A stretch of DNA of 64,000 nucleotides from Shinella zoogloeoides (GCF_033705735.1 NZ_CP131131.1:1364001-1428000), one strand, 5' to 3'; positions 8,870 to 17,401 are shown, counted from the first letter of the stretch. Translations and numbers: made by a program. The notes: generated from the sequence alone by a model not told the origin.

Positions 8870-8888
8870 TTGTATATGGTACCATAGG
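8870..8888. promoter_or_regulatory. HutC-like operator, copy 1
   Basis: TTGTATATGGTACCATAGG contains the perfect 12 bp palindrome TATGGTACCATA (8875-8886). It sits between the divergent binding-protein and HutC-like genes. The first 15 bases (TTGTATATGGTACCA) recur with one mismatch at 9716-9730, ahead of the molybdenum hydroxylase genes. The GntR/HutC family binds short palindromes of this kind, so this is the probable operator for both divergent promoters. Confidence 0.6.
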
Positions 8889-8959
8889 AGAAAATCTGTG
8901 TTATGCAAGATGCATATTTGTTTTTTTGACAATCGAGTTCGACGCCAGGGAATTCAACG

Positions 8960-9715
8960 ATGAAACGTAGCCATGAAATGCGGGACGAGCTGGCGGCAAA
9001 TGATACGACGCCTCTCTATGTCGGCGTCAAGCAGATCATTCTCGACAGGATTCGCAGCGGGGAATGGCCGCCGAAGCATCGCGTTCCTTCGGAGAACGAG
9101 CTCGTGGCCGAACTCGGCGTCAGCAAGATGACAGCCAACCGCGCCCTGCGCGAGCTCGCAAGCGAAGGCGAACTCGTTCGAATCCAGGGCGTCGGCTCCT
9201 TCGTCGCCGAGCCCAAGGGCGTATCGACCCTGTTCGAGGTCCGCAACATCGCCGACGAGATTGCGGAACGGGGCCACACCCACGAAGCGAGAGTGGTCGC
9301 GCTGGCGGAAGCCTCCGCGCCCCCGGATGTTGCCGATGCCCTGGGCCTGGAAATCGGGGCACCCGTCTTCCATTCTCTCATCGTGCACAGCGAGGAAGGC
9401 GTGCCGGTGCAGATAGAGGACCGCTATGTGCATCCCGGCGTAGCGCCCGACTATCTCGGCCAGGACTTCTCGGCCACCACGCCGAATGCCTACCTGTCGG
9501 CCATCGCCCCCCTCAGAGGCTCCGAACATGTCGTCGAGGCGACGATTCCGCAGCCTTGGGAGTGCAAGCTGCTGATGATCCTGAAAACCGAGCCCTGCCT
9601 GATGATCCGGCGGCTGACCTGGTCGGATCGCAGCATCGTCTCCATCACGCGCATTATCTATCCAGGGCAACGATATCGCCTTGAAAGCCGCAGCGGCACC
9701 AAGCCTACCCCTTAA
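8960..9715 (+). CDS. hutC: HutC-like GntR-family repressor (UTRA effector domain)
   Basis: The 251 aa protein has a GntR winged HTH at residues 17-85 (LYVGVKQIILDRIRSGEWPP, VPSENELVAELGVSKMTANRALREL) followed by a UTRA ligand domain with FEVRNIADEIAERGH, HSLIVHSEEGVPVQIEDRYV and TTPNAYLSAIAPLRGSEHVVEA. These match histidine-utilisation repressor HutC, which is released from DNA by urocanate. Here the repressor stands opposite an amino-acid ABC operon ending in a MIO-less lyase homologue, with no canonical hutU/I/G nearby. It may therefore sense a urocanate analogue, for example thiourocanate. The last residues (SRSGTKPTP) look divergent. Confidence 0.88.
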   Translation: MKRSHEMRDELAANDTTPLYVGVKQIILDRIRSGEWPPKHRVPSENELVAELGVSKMTANRALRELASEGELVRIQGVGSFVAEPKGVSTLFEVRNIADEIAERGHTHEARVVALAEASAPPDVADALGLEIGAPVFHSLIVHSEEGVPVQIEDRYVHPGVAPDYLGQDFSATTPNAYLSAIAPLRGSEHVVEATIPQPWECKLLMILKTEPCLMIRRLTWSDRSIVSITRIIYPGQRYRLESRSGTKPTP

Positions 9716-9730
9716 TTGTATATGGAACCA
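9716..9730. promoter_or_regulatory. HutC-like operator, copy 2
   Basis: TTGTATATGGAACCA begins at the first base after the HutC-like stop codon and matches 14 of 15 bases of copy 1 at 8870-8884. The right half is less palindromic (GGAACCA instead of GGTACCA). It lies about 300 bp before the molybdenum-hydroxylase operon, so it may bring that operon under the same repressor. Confidence 0.5.
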
Positions 9731-10023
9731 CTTCCAGTCGCGCATCCAGAGATATCCCGGCCGCGCCCGCGCATAGCCATGGCCGAAGAGGGACCGCATG
9801 TAGGCCGTATCGAAATCGTCGGCACCCTGGAACCGCGATAACCATCACCGTATTTTGACCGGACTTGCGCCAGCCGCTTCCCTGAATGTCGGACCCGACT
9901 TGTATCGAACCAGCGCATCCCATAGCGTTGTCGAGCGACGGCAAGAGCCGTATCGTCGCAGCGGCGTTTGCAACGGATTGCAAGCTCCCATCCCGACCCG
10001 ACTTCATCACGAGGAGAAGCCCT
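9731..10023. other. Non-coding leader of the molybdenum-hydroxylase operon
   Basis: About 290 bases with no convincing gene; short open frames here lack a ribosome-binding site and family resemblance. Apart from the operator-like copy at its left edge and an AGGAG ribosome-binding site near 10011, nothing specific is seen. A long 5' leader or a second promoter is possible. Confidence 0.5.
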
Positions 10024-10884
10024 TTGCGCTATGTTCGCCCAGATTCGTTGGAGGATGCCATTGACCTGCTGGCTGAAGCGTCAGGCAAAGCCGCGATATT
10101 GGCCGGCGGGAGCGATTTGCTGGTGAGAATGAAAGGAGGGTTCATCGAGCCTGACCTAATCATCGATATCAAAGGCGTGGATGCCCTGAGACGCGTGAGC
10201 GAAAACGACGAAGGTTTCGTCATAGGCGCCGCAGTGCCTTGCGCCGTTCTGGGCGAGAATGCAGCGCTCAGGCGCGCATGGCCGGGTGTTGTCGAGGGAG
10301 CGACCCTGATCGGTTCCAAACAGGTACAGGGACGCTGTACGATCGTCGGGAACCTCTGCAATGCGTCCCCCGCGGCTGACAGCGTGCCCGCCCTCGTGGC
10401 CGCTGGCGCCAAGGCCCTGATCAGAGGGCCAGCCGGTTCCCGTACGATCGCTGTCGAAATGATACCGGTCGGGCCCGGCAGGACATCACTCGCACCCGGC
10501 GAGATCATCGAAGCCATTCTGCTCGACAAGCGCCGGCCGCATTCGGGCGACGCCTATCAACGGTTCACACCGCGAACGGAGATGGACATCGCCGTCGTCA
10601 GCGCCGCGGTAAATCTCACCCTCGATGATCAGGGCGTCGTCGAGGCAGCGCGCGTCGCGCTGGGCGCCGCGGCGCCGACGGTGCTCCTGGTCAAAGAGGC
10701 GGCCGATATCCTGATCGGCTCCCGTGTCGACATCAGCACGCTGGACCGCCTCGCCGAGGCCTGTTCCAGCGCCTGTCGCCCGATAGACGACAAGCGAGGC
10801 ACTGTGGAATTCCGAAAGAAGGTCGCGGGCGTGCTGGCCAAGCGGGTCGCGCTGACCGCCTATCAACGTGCAGGACAAAAGTGA
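10024..10884 (+). CDS. Molybdenum hydroxylase, FAD-binding medium subunit (CoxM/XdhB type)
   Basis: The 286 aa product is the FAD-binding subunit of a xanthine-dehydrogenase-family hydroxylase. Family features are the N-terminal LRYVRPDSLEDAIDLLAE, the FAD pyrophosphate motif AGGSDLLVRMK, the second flavin motif TIVGNLCNASPAADSVPALVAAGA and the CO-dehydrogenase C-terminal domain. A TTG start at 10024 is chosen because it follows AGGAG at 7-8 bases and gives the normal N-terminus; an in-frame ATG at 9886 would add 46 unrelated residues. Its stop overlaps the next start (TGATG). It passes electrons from the Fe-S subunit to FAD; the acceptor is unknown. Confidence 0.92.
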   Translation: MRYVRPDSLEDAIDLLAEASGKAAILAGGSDLLVRMKGGFIEPDLIIDIKGVDALRRVSENDEGFVIGAAVPCAVLGENAALRRAWPGVVEGATLIGSKQVQGRCTIVGNLCNASPAADSVPALVAAGAKALIRGPAGSRTIAVEMIPVGPGRTSLAPGEIIEAILLDKRRPHSGDAYQRFTPRTEMDIAVVSAAVNLTLDDQGVVEAARVALGAAAPTVLLVKEAADILIGSRVDISTLDRLAEACSSACRPIDDKRGTVEFRKKVAGVLAKRVALTAYQRAGQK

Positions 10885-11360
10885 TGGCAGGCATAGCAGT
10901 TTCGACGACAATCAATGGCGATCATGCCGAGTTCCTCTGTCATCCCGACGAGACGCTGCTTGAAGTGCTGCGCGAACGCCTGGGGCTGATGGGCGTAAAG
11001 GAAGGTTGCGGCACGGGCGACTGCGGCGCCTGCAGCATCGTCCTCGACGACCGGCTGGTTTGCTCCTGTCTGGTGCTCGGGGCCGAGGCGGAAGGCCGCC
11101 GGATCGCCACAGTAGAGGGCATGGCACAGGGCGACAGGCTTCACCCGCTGCAACAGAAGTTCCTCGAGCATGCCGCTTTGCAGTGCGGCATCTGCACACC
11201 CGGCTTTCTCATCGCCGCCCAGGATCTGCTGGCCAAGAATCCGGATCCCACCGAAGAGGAAATACGCTTCGGTCTTGCCGGAAATCTCTGTCGTTGCACC
11301 GGCTATGACAAAATAGTGCGTGCGGTTCAGGACGCGGCCAGCGTTATGAGAGGAGCATGA
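10884..11360 (+). CDS. Molybdenum hydroxylase, [2Fe-2S] small subunit
   Basis: This 158 aa protein carries both Fe-S clusters of the enzyme. The N-terminal plant-ferredoxin-type cluster uses Cys42, Cys47, Cys50 (CGTGDCGAC) and Cys62; the C-terminal four-helix domain cluster uses Cys101, Cys104, Cys136 and Cys138 (QCGICTPGF and LCRCTGY). The ATG at 10884 overlaps the preceding stop. Order medium-small-large matches many CoxMSL-type or xanthine-dehydrogenase-like operons. All ligands are present, so the protein should be functional. Confidence 0.95.
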   Translation: MAGIAVSTTINGDHAEFLCHPDETLLEVLRERLGLMGVKEGCGTGDCGACSIVLDDRLVCSCLVLGAEAEGRRIATVEGMAQGDRLHPLQQKFLEHAALQCGICTPGFLIAAQDLLAKNPDPTEEEIRFGLAGNLCRCTGYDKIVRAVQDAASVMRGA

Positions 11361-13615
11361 CCATGAATTTCGATCCCCGCCACACGACACGCAGCTTCTC
11401 CTCCGTCGGCACGCGGCCCATCCGGCCCGACGGCATCGACAAGGTGACGGGCCGCGCGCGCTATGGTGCCGATTTCAATATGCCCGGCCAGCTGGTCGGA
11501 CGGATCTTGCGCAGCCCGCACGCCCACGCCGTCATTCGCAGGATCGACACGTCGAAGGCCGAGCAACTTCCCGGCGTCAAGGCCGTGGTGACGGCGGCGG
11601 ACCTGCCCGACCTCACGAGCGGCGATGCCGCCATGTATGACATTCTCGATAACTGCATGGCGCGCAGGAAGGCGCTCTACGACGGGCACGCCGTGGCCGC
11701 CGTGGCGGCGATCGATGCACGCACCGCCAGACAGGCGCTCAAGCTCATCGAAGTCGAGTATGAACTCCTGCCGCACGTCACCGACGTCGACCAGGCATTT
11801 GCCGCGGATGCTCCGCTTATCAACGACACGATCATCACGACGGGCGTCGATCCGAAGCCGGATCGCGCTTCGAATGTTTCGATGCGCAGCCAGTTCGGAC
11901 ATGGTGACGTCGATGCCGGCATGGCAAAGGCGGATTTCGTGGTCGAGCGGACGTTCAAGACCGAACAGACCCATCAGGGCTATATCGAGCCTCATGCCTG
12001 CGTGGCCAATGTCAGCCCGGACGGTACGGCGGATCTGTGGGTTTGCACGCAGGGCCACTTCGTCTATCGCCAGCATTGCGCACAACTGCTCGGCATGGAT
12101 GCCTCCAAGCTGCGCGTAACGTCGTCGGAAATCGGCGGCGGCTTCGGCGGCAAGACGCATGTCTGGGCTGAACCCGTCGCGCTCGCGCTGTCGCGCAAGG
12201 CCGGCAGGCCGGTCAAGCTGGTCATGACGCGCGACGAGGTATTTCGCGCGACCGGCCCGACCAGCGCCACGTCGATCGACGTGAAAATCGGCGCGATGAA
12301 GGACGGAACGATCGTCGCAGCCGATGCTACCCTTCGCTATTCGTGCGGTCCCTATGCGGGATCCTGGGCCGAGGTCGGCGCCATGACCGCATTTGCCTGC
12401 TACAAGCTCGAGAATGTCAGGACCGTCGGCTACGAGGTGCTGGTAAACCGGCCGAAGACGGCGGCGTATCGTGCACCCTCCGCGCCAATGGCGGCGTTTG
12501 CGGTGGAAAGCGCCATAGACGAGCTTGCCGGGAAGGTCGGCATGGATGCCGTGGACTTTCGCATCAAGAACGCGGCACAGGAAGGGACCAAGGCATCCTA
12601 TGGTCCGGTCTACGGCCCGATTGGCATCGGCCCGACACTGGAAGCTGTAAAGAACCATCCGCACATGAAGGCGCCCCTCGGCGAGAACCAGGGACGCGGC
12701 ATGGCGTGCGGCTTCTGGTTCAACTTCGGCGGCCAGACATGTACCGACCTGAATATCGGAATGGACGGCACCGTCTCGCTTGCGGTCGGCACGGTGGATG
12801 TCGGTGGTTCGCGCGCATCGCTCTCGCTGGTGGCGGCAGAGGAACTCGGGATCGACTACGCGCAAGTCAGAGCGGTGATCGCCGATACGTCGAGCCTCGG
12901 CTACAACGACATGACGGACGGCAGCCGCGGCACCTTCTCGTCCTCGATGGCCACCATCTCTGCCGCTCGCAACGCGATCAAGGTCCTTCGCGCGCGTGCG
13001 GCGCAGATGTGGGACATCCCGGTCGAGGACGTGACGTGGGAAAAGGGCCATGCCGTCGCCAAGGGCGAAACGCATGGAAACCTTCCGAATCTGTCCTTGA
13101 AGGAGATTGCGGCTGCGTCGGGCACCACTGGCGGCCCGATTGCCGGTCATAGCGAAATCGTGGCGGATGGCGCCGGCGTGTCCTTCGCGACCCATATCTG
13201 CGATATCGAGGTCGATCCCGAAACGGGGGCCACCAGGGTCCTGCGCTACACCGTGGTGCAAGACGCTGGCAAAGCCGTGCATCCAACCTATGTCGAGGGA
13301 CAATACCAAGGCGGCGCCGCGCAAGGCATCGGCTGGGCGCTCAACGAAGAATATATCTACGGCAAGGACGGCCGGCTGCAGAATGCGGGCTTTCTCGACT
13401 ACCGCATACCCGTATGTTCGGATCTGCCCATGATAGACACGCAGATCCTCGAGATCCCCAACCCCAATCACCCCTATGGGGTTCGCGGCGTCGGGGAAAC
13501 CTCCATCGTCCCCCCGCTTGCGGCGGTGGCCAATGCGGTGTCCAATGCGGTAGGTGTGCGGATGCAGCATATTCCCATGTCGCCGCCGCGGATTCTGGCG
13601 GCGCTTGAGACGTAA
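11357..13615 (+). CDS. Molybdenum hydroxylase, molybdopterin-binding large subunit
   Basis: The 752 aa catalytic subunit binds the molybdopterin-cytosine-dinucleotide cofactor. Visible motifs are GGGFGGK near residue 258, AYRAPSAPMAAFAVESAID (the loop that in true CO dehydrogenase reads AYxCSFR, here absent), GQYQGGAAQGIGWALNEE and the C-terminal GVGETSIVPPL with the catalytic Glu. It is therefore not a CO dehydrogenase but a hydroxylase of N-heterocycles, aldehydes or similar. It overlaps the small-subunit gene by 4 bases. In this setting it could hydroxylate a heteroaromatic ring or intermediate; the substrate cannot be predicted. Confidence 0.93.
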   Translation: MTMNFDPRHTTRSFSSVGTRPIRPDGIDKVTGRARYGADFNMPGQLVGRILRSPHAHAVIRRIDTSKAEQLPGVKAVVTAADLPDLTSGDAAMYDILDNCMARRKALYDGHAVAAVAAIDARTARQALKLIEVEYELLPHVTDVDQAFAADAPLINDTIITTGVDPKPDRASNVSMRSQFGHGDVDAGMAKADFVVERTFKTEQTHQGYIEPHACVANVSPDGTADLWVCTQGHFVYRQHCAQLLGMDASKLRVTSSEIGGGFGGKTHVWAEPVALALSRKAGRPVKLVMTRDEVFRATGPTSATSIDVKIGAMKDGTIVAADATLRYSCGPYAGSWAEVGAMTAFACYKLENVRTVGYEVLVNRPKTAAYRAPSAPMAAFAVESAIDELAGKVGMDAVDFRIKNAAQEGTKASYGPVYGPIGIGPTLEAVKNHPHMKAPLGENQGRGMACGFWFNFGGQTCTDLNIGMDGTVSLAVGTVDVGGSRASLSLVAAEELGIDYAQVRAVIADTSSLGYNDMTDGSRGTFSSSMATISAARNAIKVLRARAAQMWDIPVEDVTWEKGHAVAKGETHGNLPNLSLKEIAAASGTTGGPIAGHSEIVADGAGVSFATHICDIEVDPETGATRVLRYTVVQDAGKAVHPTYVEGQYQGGAAQGIGWALNEEYIYGKDGRLQNAGFLDYRIPVCSDLPMIDTQILEIPNPNHPYGVRGVGETSIVPPLAAVANAVSNAVGVRMQHIPMSPPRILAALET

Positions 13616-13624
13616 GGAGGCCCG

Positions 13625-13870
13625 ATGGTCGAGGTGACGCTCTGGGGTGCGCTCGCCGCAGCGGCCGGGGGCACCAGCAAGGTCGAGATCGAGGCGCGAA
13701 ACATCAGGGAACTGTTCAAGAGGTTAAGCGAACGGTTCCCTGGGCTCGCGCCGCTGATGGATCGCGGGATCGCAGTCGCGATAGACGGGACGATCTATCG
13801 CGACACATGGTCGAAGGAACTGCCAGCGGGAGCGGAAATCTATCTTCTGCCGAGGCTGGCTGGCGGGTAA
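13625..13870 (+). CDS. MoaD/ThiS-family small sulfur-carrier-like protein
   Basis: This 81 aa protein has the ubiquitin-like beta-grasp pattern of MoaD/ThiS and ends in Gly-Gly (LPRLAGG), the C-terminus that becomes thiocarboxylated. It follows the large subunit by 9 bases, with AGGAGG before the ATG. A dedicated carrier within a molybdenum-hydroxylase operon may supply sulfur for the cofactor or to a specialised pathway. No MoaE or ThiF/MoeB homologue is nearby, so it must use partners encoded elsewhere. The 200 bp after it contain no recognised gene. Confidence 0.8.
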   Translation: MVEVTLWGALAAAAGGTSKVEIEARNIRELFKRLSERFPGLAPLMDRGIAVAIDGTIYRDTWSKELPAGAEIYLLPRLAGG

Positions 13871-14070
13871 TGCAGGCAACCGGTCGCGTCGAAGGGGCAT
13901 TTGAACGCATGGGACCCAGCGTGACTTCCCGGATATACGCACCGCGTGCGCGGTCATCATTGCCTTTCTGCCAACTCGTCAGATTCTAACGGAGACACCG
14001 GGGTCGCATGCCGTCAGTTTCCCTATTGGCTTAAGCAAGGAGAGGGAAAGGGGCAGGAATCCCGGACGCC

Positions 14071-15294
14071 CTACATGACGTTCCGGTAGATATCTCCATC
14101 TTTCATGATCATCGACAGCTTGGAGGGGTCCTGGAGAAGGCCCAAATCCTCCAAAGGATTGCCGTCGACAACAAGAAGATCGGCGCGCAAACCAGCGCGA
14201 ACCCTGCCGATCTGATCTTCCATCTTGAAGAGCTCCGCTGCATAGCTGGTCGCCGACCGGATGACCTCGATCGCCGGAAGCACTTCACCGCGGATCTTGA
14301 ACTCCATGGATTGGTGACGGTGGATCGGCCCGATAAGGTCAGTGCCATAAACCATCTTCACGCCGTGGCGCCGGGCGACCTCCAACTGGTTCGACCCGAT
14401 ATCCAGAACATACTTGATCTTCGCGTGCAGTTCGGGCGGCATCCCGATCTCCAGGCCCTCCTCCCACATCGTCGTATATGCGACGAGCGTCGGCACCAGG
14501 ATGGCGTTCCGCTCCTTCATCAACATGGCCGTCTCATCGTCGAGGAAGTTGCCGTGCTCGATCGAGCGGACGCCGTTCCTGACGGCGTGCTGGATGCAGC
14601 GCGCGGTATAGGCGTGAGCCATGACGTATTTGCCCGCATTTTCCGCCTCCTCCACCGCGGCGCGGATCTCTTCGCCCGAAAACTGAACGAAGTGAATCGG
14701 GTCGGTATAGGAAGCGATTCCACCGCCCACCATCAGCTTCACCTGACTGGCGCCCCGGCGAATTTCGTCGCGAGCGGCAAGGCGCACCGCATCCACGCCG
14801 TCGGCAACCCGACCGAGGCTCGGGACATAATAATGGCTGTCGAATTCCGTTTCGCCGACGCCGCGCATGTCGCCGTGACCGCCGGTCTGCGAGATCGCCT
14901 TGCCGCTGTAGAGAATGCGCGGACTCGGAATGAGTTTTTCCTCGACCGCGCGGGCAAGGCCGAAATCCGCGCCGCCTGCGTCGCGGACGGTGGTGAAGCC
15001 GCGCATCAACATGCCCTCCAGAATGGGCATGGCTCTGAGCGCGGTGTAGAATGGCGACCACTTGGTGAGTTGCAGGAAGCTGTTGATCGGCACGATCACA
15101 TGGACGTGGGCGTCGCAAAGGCCCGGCATCAGGACCTTTCCTTTTACGTCGATCACGTTAGCATCCGAGACGGTCAGTCTGGGTTCGCCGATTTCGGAAA
15201 TTCTCCCTTCATCGACAAGGACGTCGCGCTCTTCCAGCAACGTTCCTGCGTCCACATCAAGGATCGACGCGTTCTTGAAAAGGGTCCGGCTCAT
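14071..15294 (-). CDS. Metal-dependent amidohydrolase (imidazolonepropionase/prolidase-like)
   Basis: The 407 aa product is an amidohydrolase-superfamily TIM barrel: a small N-terminal beta domain (LFKNASILDVDAGTLLEERDVLV), the metal motif PGLCDAHVHV (His63, His65), TTVRDAGG, the KLMVGGGI strand, metal His in VMAHAYT and SIEHGNFLDDE, and the Asp of VYGTDLIGP. Members hydrolyse cyclic amides, lactams or dipeptides. The start at 15292-15294 is the first ATG giving the standard N-terminus. It lies 8 bases downstream of a second, unrelated amidohydrolase and is probably co-transcribed from the LysR-flanked promoter. No signal peptide is seen. Confidence 0.88.
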   Translation of the reverse strand: MSRTLFKNASILDVDAGTLLEERDVLVDEGRISEIGEPRLTVSDANVIDVKGKVLMPGLCDAHVHVIVPINSFLQLTKWSPFYTALRAMPILEGMLMRGFTTVRDAGGADFGLARAVEEKLIPSPRILYSGKAISQTGGHGDMRGVGETEFDSHYYVPSLGRVADGVDAVRLAARDEIRRGASQVKLMVGGGIASYTDPIHFVQFSGEEIRAAVEEAENAGKYVMAHAYTARCIQHAVRNGVRSIEHGNFLDDETAMLMKERNAILVPTLVAYTTMWEEGLEIGMPPELHAKIKYVLDIGSNQLEVARRHGVKMVYGTDLIGPIHRHQSMEFKIRGEVLPAIEVIRSATSYAAELFKMEDQIGRVRAGLRADLLVVDGNPLEDLGLLQDPSKLSMIMKDGDIYRNVM

Positions 15295-15302
15295 TGTCGC
15301 AT

Positions 15303-16289
15303 TCACTTTCTGATGACATCTGGGAAAACTGGTCGATAGGATTCGATGGCCGTGCCGCTGAACATTGCCTCTCGCTCCGGCTCGGAAAGCGAATGCACGC
15401 ATTCCGCGTAGTCGTGGTAAATATCCCTGAAAGAACGGAAGAGCTTGTCGACGGGAAAATTGCTCGCGAACATCAGGCGGGACGGACCGAAAAGATCGAC
15501 GAGCTCGGTGATCAAAGGCCGGACATCCTTCACTGTCCATTTCGGCTTCAACATGCCGAAGCCGGAAATCTTGACGGAAACGTTGTGACAGGCCGAGAGA
15601 GTTCGCATTCCCGCCTTCCAGGCTGAAAAGTCGCCGGTGATCAACCCATCCGGCATACCCGCCTGGTTGACGATGATCCGGGTCCCGGCGTGGACCTTGG
15701 CGATCGACGCAAGGTCCTCCATCTGATGCGGATAGACCTGGGTGTCGAAGGACAGGCCGTAGTCGGAGAGCTTGCTGAAGTTGCGCAGCCATCTCTCGTC
15801 CCGGAGGTAGTCACTTCTATCGACATAGGTGAGCCGGCGATCGGGGTGCCACGCCACGATGTGGCGGATGCCTCTGAGCAACGGCGACGCGGCCATGTGG
15901 GCGTCGATCAGTTCCACGGCCGCCGGATTGTCGAGCGCCACCTGGCCGACGATGGCGTTGGGGAAGCCGCTCTTCTCGTGAATTTGCTGGACGAACCGCG
16001 TCTCGCCGACCGGATTCCACGGATCAAATCCACCGTCGAGATGCACCGTGCCGATCAAGTCGAATTCCCAGGTGTCGGCGAGATAGTCCTTCGCCAGATA
16101 GTTTTTCCGGATCGGCGCCGGATCGCCGACGATCGATGGAGTGCCCGGATCCATCCACGGATATCGATACTGCTTCAGGTCCCAGAGATGATGATGCGGA
16201 TCGAAAATCTTGAGGCGATATGACTTGGCCTCATCCGCGTTTTCCGCGGGAAGGCCGTGCACCCTCGCTTTTTCGTTTCTCATATCCAT
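15303..16289 (-). CDS. Amidohydrolase-2 family TIM-barrel hydrolase (sugar-lactonase-like)
   Basis: This 328 aa protein resembles the PF04909/COG3618 hydrolases, which include L-fuconolactone and L-rhamnonolactone hydrolases. Signatures are the opening KIFDPHHHLWDL followed by YPWMD, GTVHLDGG, IRHIVAWHPDRR, and the C-terminal SRLMFASNFPVD. Start is ambiguous: ATG at 16287-16289 or 16281-16283, both with weak ribosome sites. It is the first gene of the leftward pair and diverges from a LysR regulator with a palindromic site between them. A role opening a lactone made by the GMC oxidoreductase of the same proposed regulon is possible. Confidence 0.85.
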   Translation of the reverse strand: MDMRNEKARVHGLPAENADEAKSYRLKIFDPHHHLWDLKQYRYPWMDPGTPSIVGDPAPIRKNYLAKDYLADTWEFDLIGTVHLDGGFDPWNPVGETRFVQQIHEKSGFPNAIVGQVALDNPAAVELIDAHMAASPLLRGIRHIVAWHPDRRLTYVDRSDYLRDERWLRNFSKLSDYGLSFDTQVYPHQMEDLASIAKVHAGTRIIVNQAGMPDGLITGDFSAWKAGMRTLSACHNVSVKISGFGMLKPKWTVKDVRPLITELVDLFGPSRLMFASNFPVDKLFRSFRDIYHDYAECVHSLSEPEREAMFSGTAIESYRPVFPDVIRK

Positions 16290-16375
16290 CGCACTCGTCC
16301 AACCGCGAAACTGCCTGTTCGCGAGCCATTTTGCTTTGGCGGACTTGATTGACAATACGAACGAAGTCGTGTCTC

Positions 16376-16392
16376 CATGACGAAAAGTCATG
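16376..16392. promoter_or_regulatory. LysR-type palindromic operator, copy 1
   Basis: CATGAC-GAAAA-GTCATG is a perfect 6 bp inverted repeat with 5 bp spacing and fits the T-N11-A LysR pattern. It lies between the divergent amidohydrolase and LysR genes, ending 13 bases before the LysR start codon. Near copies occur at 20829-20843 and 22683-22697. Confidence 0.65.
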
Positions 16393-16405
16393 AGGCGGAA
16401 AGACG

Positions 16406-17371
16406 ATGAAGCGTGCAGGAACGGACAGTTCCACACCGATCGATGCCATCGAGCGCGAGGGCAACCTGCCGTCGCTGACGGGGCTCAGGGCGTTCATCCT
16501 GGCGGCGCAATACAAAAGCTTTTCCCGGGCGGCGGAAGAGCTCAACATCACGCAAAGCGGTGTCAGCCGCGCCGTGCGCTCCATCGAGGAGATCACCGGT
16601 ACACCGCTGTTCGAGCGGACCGGCCACGGGCTGGTGCTTACCGAATCCGGCGCGGCGTATTTCGAGGAAGTTTCCACTCTCCTCAGCGAACTCGGCGCCG
16701 CGACTCTAAGGCTTGCGACCTACAAGAGCGCTCACGAATCCCTGAATATCGCGACGCTGCCCAGCCTCGGGAGCCGCTGGCTGGCCCCTCGCCTGATACG
16801 GTTCCTCAAACAGAACCCGACCATCGACATCTCGGTGACGGGCAGGATCGGTCATTTCGAGTTCGAGGGAAGCAACATCGACGCGGCAATCCATTACGGC
16901 AGCGAGGCGTGGCCGGGCAGCCTGTCGGAACTGATCATGGACGAGGTCCTTGTGCCGATGTGCGCGCCCTCTCTGATCAGAAAGGGCGTGGTGCCAAATG
17001 CCCGGCTCCTGTTCGAACTCACGTTGATCCAGCACACGCACAGGCCGACCGCCTGGCGCGAATGGTTCAAGGATGTCGGTATCGACCATCCCCAGCCGAA
17101 CCAGGGGCCGCGCTTCGAACAATACCAGATGGGTATCGAGGCGGCGATCTCGGGCCTCGGCGCGATCCTGATGCCGCCTTTCATGGTCATCGACGAGCTC
17201 ACATCCGGGCGCCTTGTCCTGCTTCACAGCGTCCCGGTACCCACGCCCTGGCGCTACTACCTCGTCTATCCAAAGGGAAAGCGCAGTAAGCCCGGTGTGC
17301 AGAAATTCCGCACCTTCCTCAGAGCCGAAGCCAAGCGAACAGCCGAGCAAACCCTACAATTGATGCGTTAG
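16406..17371 (+). CDS. LysR-family regulator (GcvA-like)
   Basis: The 321 aa protein has the HTH LPSLTGLRAFILAAQYKSFS, RAAEELNITQSGVSRAVRSIEE, followed by a GcvA-type effector domain with SLGSRWLAPRLIRFL, DAAIHYGSEAWPG and YQMGIEAAISGLGAILMP. A good GGCGGAAAG ribosome site precedes the ATG. It is divergent from the two amidohydrolase genes. Because the palindrome in its promoter recurs before the sugar ABC operon and the GMC gene, it is the likely regulator of the 14-22.6 kb locus. Confidence 0.92.
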   Translation: MKRAGTDSSTPIDAIEREGNLPSLTGLRAFILAAQYKSFSRAAEELNITQSGVSRAVRSIEEITGTPLFERTGHGLVLTESGAAYFEEVSTLLSELGAATLRLATYKSAHESLNIATLPSLGSRWLAPRLIRFLKQNPTIDISVTGRIGHFEFEGSNIDAAIHYGSEAWPGSLSELIMDEVLVPMCAPSLIRKGVVPNARLLFELTLIQHTHRPTAWREWFKDVGIDHPQPNQGPRFEQYQMGIEAAISGLGAILMPPFMVIDELTSGRLVLLHSVPVPTPWRYYLVYPKGKRSKPGVQKFRTFLRAEAKRTAEQTLQLMR

Positions 17372-17373
17372 GA

Positions 17374-17395
17374 GGAAGCGCCGGACACCGCTTCC
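17374..17395 (+). terminator. Hairpin directly after the LysR gene
   Basis: GGAAGCG and CGCTTCC form a perfect 7 bp stem with an 8-base loop, starting 3 bases after the LysR stop codon. It lacks a clean T run, but the next hairpin follows at once. Confidence 0.45.
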
Positions 17396-17401
17396 CTGAC
17401 A

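Noticed and set aside
9886..10023. Upstream ATG extension of the FAD subunit
   Set aside because: It would add 46 residues unrelated to the family; the TTG at 10024 follows a good AGGAG and gives the normal N-terminus.
11327..13570. Leftward open frame of 747 codons opposite the molybdenum-hydroxylase large subunit
   Set aside because: The plus-strand protein has complete family motifs; the antisense translation shows no domain-like pattern.
11357..13615. Annotation as aerobic CO dehydrogenase large subunit
   Set aside because: The diagnostic AYxCSFR loop is replaced by AYRAPSAP, so only the wider xanthine-dehydrogenase-type family is supported.
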